Below are positions 59,318 through 64,000 of a stretch of DNA of 64,000 bases, one piece after another. Where the stretch lies: assembly GCA_941918925.1 (NCBI GenBank), contig OW799235.1:17356201-17420200 (forward strand), given 5' to 3'. The stretch's first letter is position 1. Every line of letters begins with the position of its first letter. The DNA comes from Phyto melanocephala (Eukaryota; Arthropoda; Insecta; Diptera; Rhinophoridae). The notes under the pieces are model-generated. The model did not search any database. It saw only the letters and a list, made by a program, of their open reading frames with translations, and was not told where the DNA came from. Made by a program: the position numbers and the translations under genes.

Positions 59318-59860
59318 AGAAAATTTTAAAAAATTTTCCATAAAAAGAAAATTTATCAAAAATTTTCCATAAAAAGTAAATTTATCAAAAATTTTCCATG
59401 AAAAGAAAATTTATCAAAAAATTTTCTTGAAAGAAAATTTATCAAAAATTTTCTATAAAAAAAAAATTTATCAAAAATTTTCTATAAAAAAAAAATTTAT
59501 CAAAATTTTCTATAAAAAGAAAATTTATCGAAAATTTTCTATAAAAAAAAAATTATCAAAAATTTTCTATAAAAAGAAAATTTATCAAAAATTTTCTTTA
59601 AAAAGAAAATTTATCAAAAATTTTCTTTAAAAAGAAAATTTATCAAAAATTTTCTTTAAAAAGAAAATTTATCAAAAATTTTCTTTAAAAAGAAAATTTA
59701 TCAAAAATTTTTTATAAAATGAAAATTTATCTAAAATTTTGTTGAAAAACAAATTTATCAAAAAATTTTCTAAAAACTTAAAATTTATCAAAAATTTTCT
59801 ATAAACGAGGATTTTTCCAGGAATTTGTGAAAAATTCTCTGTAAAAGGAAAACTTGTCAA
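59318..59860. repeat. 29-bp minisatellite, about 17-18 units
   Basis: The unit GAAAATTTATCAAAAATTTT-CTWTAAAAA repeats head to tail with small length and base changes. The outer units are the most diverged (TTTTCCATAAAAAG on the left; TTGTTGAAAAACAAAT and TCTATAAACGAGG on the right). The open frames seen here on both strands are a by-product of the repeat. Confidence 0.9.
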
Positions 59861-61489
59861 TTATTTTCCAAAAAAAAAAAATTGAGAAAAATTTGTATTA
59901 AACAAGCGGGACATCCTCTATAAACTAAGACCGATTAGTGAAGCCATGAGATAAGTAGGTTTTTTGACTCTCTCTTTTTTTTACCGTAATTTTTAAGTCG
60001 ACTTTACTGCCCTTAAATAAAACTTGTGTTCATTAGTGTTACAGCGTTTGCGGCACAATTCAATTTCCCGTTTAGAAACGTCGTCATATGTTCAAGTGGT
60101 GGTAATACAAAGACCTTCTTTGCTACATGTAAAAGAATCAATATTTAGTGCATTTGAAATTTGAAATTATGATCAACATCCCATATTCTCGCTGCACAGC
60201 AGTTTATCAGTCAGTCAGTGGTAGTTTGCACTTACTGGTTGTGATGATGATAGTGGTTGGTCGGTTTGGTGGTGGTGAATGCATGAATGTTGTTGATATT
60301 ACTTTATCGCTTAATTCCTCAGTAACGTTAATAAATTGATGATGAGAATGACTTAAAATGCGATAATGATAAACATGATAATGATCTTGTCATTGCCGCT
60401 GATTGTGGCAAGAATATTTTGTTGGTTTCTTTTTTTTTGTGTATGTGTGTTTTCTCTAAATTGTTGTAAATGATTGTTATGCTAGCAATTCCGTTATAGT
60501 GTCTTTACAGTTTTGTCTCTTAAAGTTGGTCGTTTGTCTGACCATCCATCCGTCTGTCTGTCTGTCTCATATATTTTTTGAAAAATATTTTGTTTAGTCA
60601 TGTGAAAAATTCAATTGAATTTTGTATATTTGACAAATGCAATAATTTGGGTAACGAGCATACAGGGCTAATTTATGTTTCAAGTACTCGTATTAAATGA
60701 AATTGTTATATTTGTGCATTAGTCAGCTGGGTTGAAAGAACTTGTAAGCAAATGTCAGCCAATTGACTGTGCTAAGGGGGACAAGATAAGAGGAACTTAG
60801 TTTTGTATAATGTTTGTGGAGACTTTAAAAACATTTTTTATGAAGTTTATTTTTCTTTGTAGAACAAAATAAAATTCCAGCAGAATGTTAATAACTTTGT
60901 GGTCTGTGAAAAAAATAACTAATAATATTTTTGAAAATTTATTATATGGGAATACTACATATATTAGCCTTTCAGACGTTAAGTGAGCACCACGTTTGTT
61001 ATCTTAAGTTTAAGGACGAGTTGAAACAAGAAGGCGGGGTACAAAAAGACAAGTTTACTCCTTTCATGATTTCTTCCAATTTTCTTTAAATCCCTATTAC
61101 AATATATCTTAAGTGTGTTAAGCGATAAAACGTAAAACAAACATGAGCTGTTGCAGGCAAAAAAATCATTAAAACGATAATGATTTTTGTAAGATTATTC
61201 TAAAAAAAAAATATAAAAGTTCAGCAGTCATTGTTTAGATTTTAAAATATCATGAAAAAATTATGGAATAGTGCTAGAGTATCACTCGAAAAAATATATA
61301 TAAAATTTCAAGAAAATTTTTTAACTTTAACCCTCTAAAGTGACACAAGAACTGGTGGCAAATTAATGTCGATCAGAGTTGATATTATATCAGATATAAA
61401 TAGCGATCTGATATGTTTTCGAACGTAGACATTTTTTTTGTTTTTTATATAGAGATTATCCAAAAAATTTTCTTCTCTCGCTTTTGATC
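59861..61489. other. No recognisable gene
   Basis: AT-rich DNA with a CCGTCTGTCTGTCTGTCTC microsatellite at about 60549. No supported exon. Confidence 0.5.
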
Positions 61490-61525
61490 AATATACAATG
61501 CCATAATTTGCCCCCTGGAATGTTA
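61490..61525. repeat. MITE family T, end of copy 4
   Basis: Read inverted, CCAGGGGGCAAATTATGGCA followed by TTGTATATTGATC matches the terminal sequence of family T. Only one end is clear; the other would be near 61370-61430 but is not recognisable. Confidence 0.5.
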
Positions 61526-62139
61526 AACCCCACTGTCACCATTAATTTTTGGTGGATAGTATAAAATCGAATCATTGTCCTATAATTTCTAATACCAAAC
61601 ATTTCGAAAACTTCCTTTCACCAAACCTGCATAATTTTTGCAATGCTAACTTTCGAATAATGTGCATAAATTGCCTTCACATCGCTTTTTTATTAGAAAC
61701 TGTTTGACTTTGGCATAAGTTCCATTTGAGAATAAAGATATTAAATTAAATTGCATGTGTTTTCTTTTTCCATCAATTTATATACATGTTTTATTTGAGC
61801 TCTTTTTTACATTAGTTGCAAGAACATTTACAAGAATTTGAGAATTTTTTAAATGATGTTGATATTTCATGTTTCATGCAACACTGAGTTTTTGTAACGG
61901 CACACAACACCACCCAAAAATGTTAACCTCTATTTGGCTGATGTTGCTATAACTTTTGCACTCGTTGTCCCGTTGTTTGTCATCATCTTCAATTTCAACA
62001 TTTATTGTAATCATCGTTATTATCATCTTGTTAGTTTAAAATTGCTTTAATGTTGTTAGTTTTTATTAGGAAATAATATGGGGGGTTCTACAAACATATA
62101 CATATTTTTTTTCTTGAAAATTAATTTATGTAAAAATTA

Positions 62140-62684
62140 AGTGGCGTGCATTGGTCGCGCCATAACTAGAAAATGGCTAGACCGATTTGACTAATTATAC
62201 CCTTCACACAGTGAAAAAGGGTATATATAGGTTTGTCATTCCGTGTGAAATTTCTACAATTTTCATTTCCGACCCCATAAAGTATATATTTTCTGAAAGC
62301 TTATGAATAGGGGAGTCGATTAAGCCCTGTTAGTCTGTCCGTCTGTCCGTGTGTATGTTGAAATATACTTTTTGAAGCCCCCCGAAATCGCTTGGACCCG
62401 GGTGAGGTATTAAAATATTAAAAATATTCGGGAGTAGATCGGTATTGAAAATCAGAAACATCGGTTCATAAACAACTGAGATATGAGCAAAAACCCACGA
62501 CCGCCTTGATTTTTTTTTTCACAAAAACAACATTACAACAACAACATACATACATACTAACTTGTATATTGGTTAAAGTAAACGTGGGATCGAATCCCAG
62601 CTGAGCCAAAAAAATTTTTTTTTACTTTTTTAAATATTTTTTTTAATTTTTTTTTTATTTTTTATTTAATATATTATTTATATT

Positions 62685-62715
<31 letters not shown>

Positions 62716-63450
62716 GTTTTATATTTATTATTTATATTTGAATTATTTTTTTTTTAATTTTTTTTTAAATTTTTGTTTTAAGTTTTTTTTTTAAATTTTT
62801 TTTAATATTTTTTTTTATTTTTTTTTTTTAACATACATACGTTAATTTTTAATTTTACAATGGGATGTTTTTATATATGTATGTTTTTTATATGAATGTA
62901 CGTATTTCATATGGGATGAATGGTGATACAAACTACTGTTATTGCATGACTACACATTGTGAAGGGTATATAAGATTCGGCATGGCCGAATATAGCACTC
63001 TTACTTGTTTTTTCTTAAAATAAATCTTTAATCTCATGCAAAGTTCTAAGAGACAGTTTTTCTTAAAATTAAAAAGTGGGCGTGGTTTTTCCCATACAAT
63101 ATTAAGAGTATTTGCGGCATAGCCAGATATCGGCCGAACCGATTTAACTTTTGTTTTCTTACAATATTCCTTCAAGCTCAAGGAGGGTTCTTACGAACAG
63201 TCTTACTTAAAATTTAAAGTGGGCGTGGCATCTCCTATACAAAACTAACAGATTTTGAGCATATCCAGTAAACGGTGAGACCTATTTGACTAATTTTTTC
63301 TTAAAATAATCCTTCAGGCCCAAGTAAGATTTTTACGGAGAGTTCTTTTCAAAATTTGAAGTGGGCGTGGCATCTCCCATACAAAGCCAACAGTTTTTGC
63401 GCATATCCAGATTACGACCAGACCGATTTGTCTAATTTATAATAGTCCCT
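62140..63450. repeat. ~144-bp tandem repeat, interrupted by a DINE-like element
   Basis: AAAGTGGGCGTGG...CCCATACAA...CATAKCCAG...GACCGATTTGACTAAT-TTTTTCTTAAAATAA recurs at about 63070, 63213 and 63358, with a partial unit at 62150-62195. The element at 62196-63008 separates the first partial unit from the rest. Confidence 0.7.
62196..63008 (-). mobile_element. DINE-1/HINE-like element, short type, copy A6
   Basis: Full length in minus orientation, from ACAAGTAAGAG to the hairpin ending GGGTATA, with the GTCTGTCC microsatellite and T-rich core. It is inserted in the T run of GACTAATTTTTTC of a tandem repeat unit; the unbroken unit is at about 63286-63300. Confidence 0.9.
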
Positions 63451-63755
63451 GAAGCGCGAAAAAATAAATCACACATAGTTTGTATAGCATAGCAATTATA
63501 AGTAATTATAGGCATGGAAATCTGGATATGCGACAAATACTATATGTTTTAAGAACCTTGCTTTTTTATAATACATAGTAGATAGATAGATAGATTGATT
63601 AAAAGATAAATGCGTGCATAGGTCGGGCATAGCGGGCCGTGTCTTCTGATATATTATAAAGATATTATTTTTTGAAACTGATTGATAGGTTAGGTTGAAA
63701 AGAAGGGGCACTAAAATCCAAAACCCACGACAGGTATACACTTAGCAGACCAGCA

Positions 63756-64000
63756 TATTACTGATTAGTCCACTGGGGACGATCTAGGCGGCCAATTCTG
63801 GTCTCCAAAACGCGAAATAACACGACCGGGAAATGACTGATGCAGCAATTGAATTGTTTCTCTGGCTGTATGACATGTGGCGCCATCTTGTTGAAACCAC
63901 ATGCCCTCCACATTAATTTCTTCAATTCTAGGCAAAAAAAAAACTGGTTATCATTTGACGATACCGAACACCATTGACTGTTTGCCAGTCCAGTGATTCC
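63756..64000 (-). pseudogene. Mariner-type transposase fragment, running off the window edge
   Basis: The minus strand is open for about 80 codons: DWQTVNGVRYRQMIT, LPRIEEINVEGMWFQQDGA (second catalytic Asp), TCHTARETIQLLHQ, FPGRVISRFGDQNWPPRSS. It breaks off just where the third Asp segment should begin, replaced by unrelated sequence ending in a CCTAACCTA motif. The N-terminal side continues beyond 64000. Closest in the window to the 49.5-kb relic. Confidence 0.75.

Noticed and set aside
59427..59860. Open frames with repeated KKKFYQKFSIK-like and mirror peptides
   Set aside because: Both strands are open because of the 29-bp minisatellite; no start context or non-repeat coding sequence supports a protein.

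Overview
The window looks like a non-coding, repeat-rich stretch of a higher dipteran genome, probably a muscoid or calyptrate fly. That is an inference from strong AT richness, abundant (TATG)n microsatellites, ACAACAAC-rich segments, one intron-containing MADF-domain exon, and a transposon load dominated by Tc1/mariner relics and DINE-1-like interspersed elements. Nothing resembles a bacterial or viral genome.

Only one convincing host gene segment was found. It is a coding exon at 15697-16469 on the minus strand: start ATG, an upstream in-frame stop, low-complexity and poly-Q N-terminal part, C-terminal MADF domain, and a canonical GTAAGT donor at its 3' end. Its remaining exons should lie at lower coordinates, inside or beyond the first 15.7 kb, but none could be recognised. 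A pair of DRE motifs with an initiator-like TCAGTC near 58.2 kb is the only other promoter-like cluster.

Most of what can be identified is mobile DNA. (1) A DINE-1/HINE-like family, with 5' ends ACAAGTAA and a 3' hairpin closing with GGGTATA, has short copies at 13.7, 21.1, 34.8, 35.6, 42.5 and 62.2 kb and long copies at 32.4 and 47.0 kb, plus decayed ones. Three copies sit in other repeats whose uninterrupted paralogues are also in the window, so insertion into A/T runs with no more than a 2-bp duplication can be read directly; one copy has inserted into the 3' hairpin of another. (2) Tc1/mariner transposase relics of several lineages occur at 12.5, 20.9, 21.9, 24.9, 25.6, 43.7, 46.6, 49.5, 57.1 and 63.8 kb. 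A nearly intact 921-bp derivative with 183-bp inverted arms lies at 38134-39054, inside a repeat whose empty copy is at 4.6 kb. (3) Short TIR elements with readable target duplications: hAT-type at 1738-2982 and 27180-27559, an 8-bp-TSD element at 22022-22212, a 10-bp-TSD element at 4298-4506, and a Harbinger-like one at 26639-26980. (4) A fragment of a non-LTR retrotransposon with an intact RNase H catalytic set lies at 52.1-53.1 kb. (5) Tandem structures include a 1.34-kb tandem duplication at 28.0-30.7 kb, a 29-bp minisatellite at 59.3-59.9 kb and a ~290-bp array at 47.7-48.6 kb.

The stretches between these features hold no open frame, RNA gene or repeat that I can support; the larger ones are listed. 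Read as a whole, the window is a layered record of insertions into insertions, and the order of several events can be worked out from the nesting.
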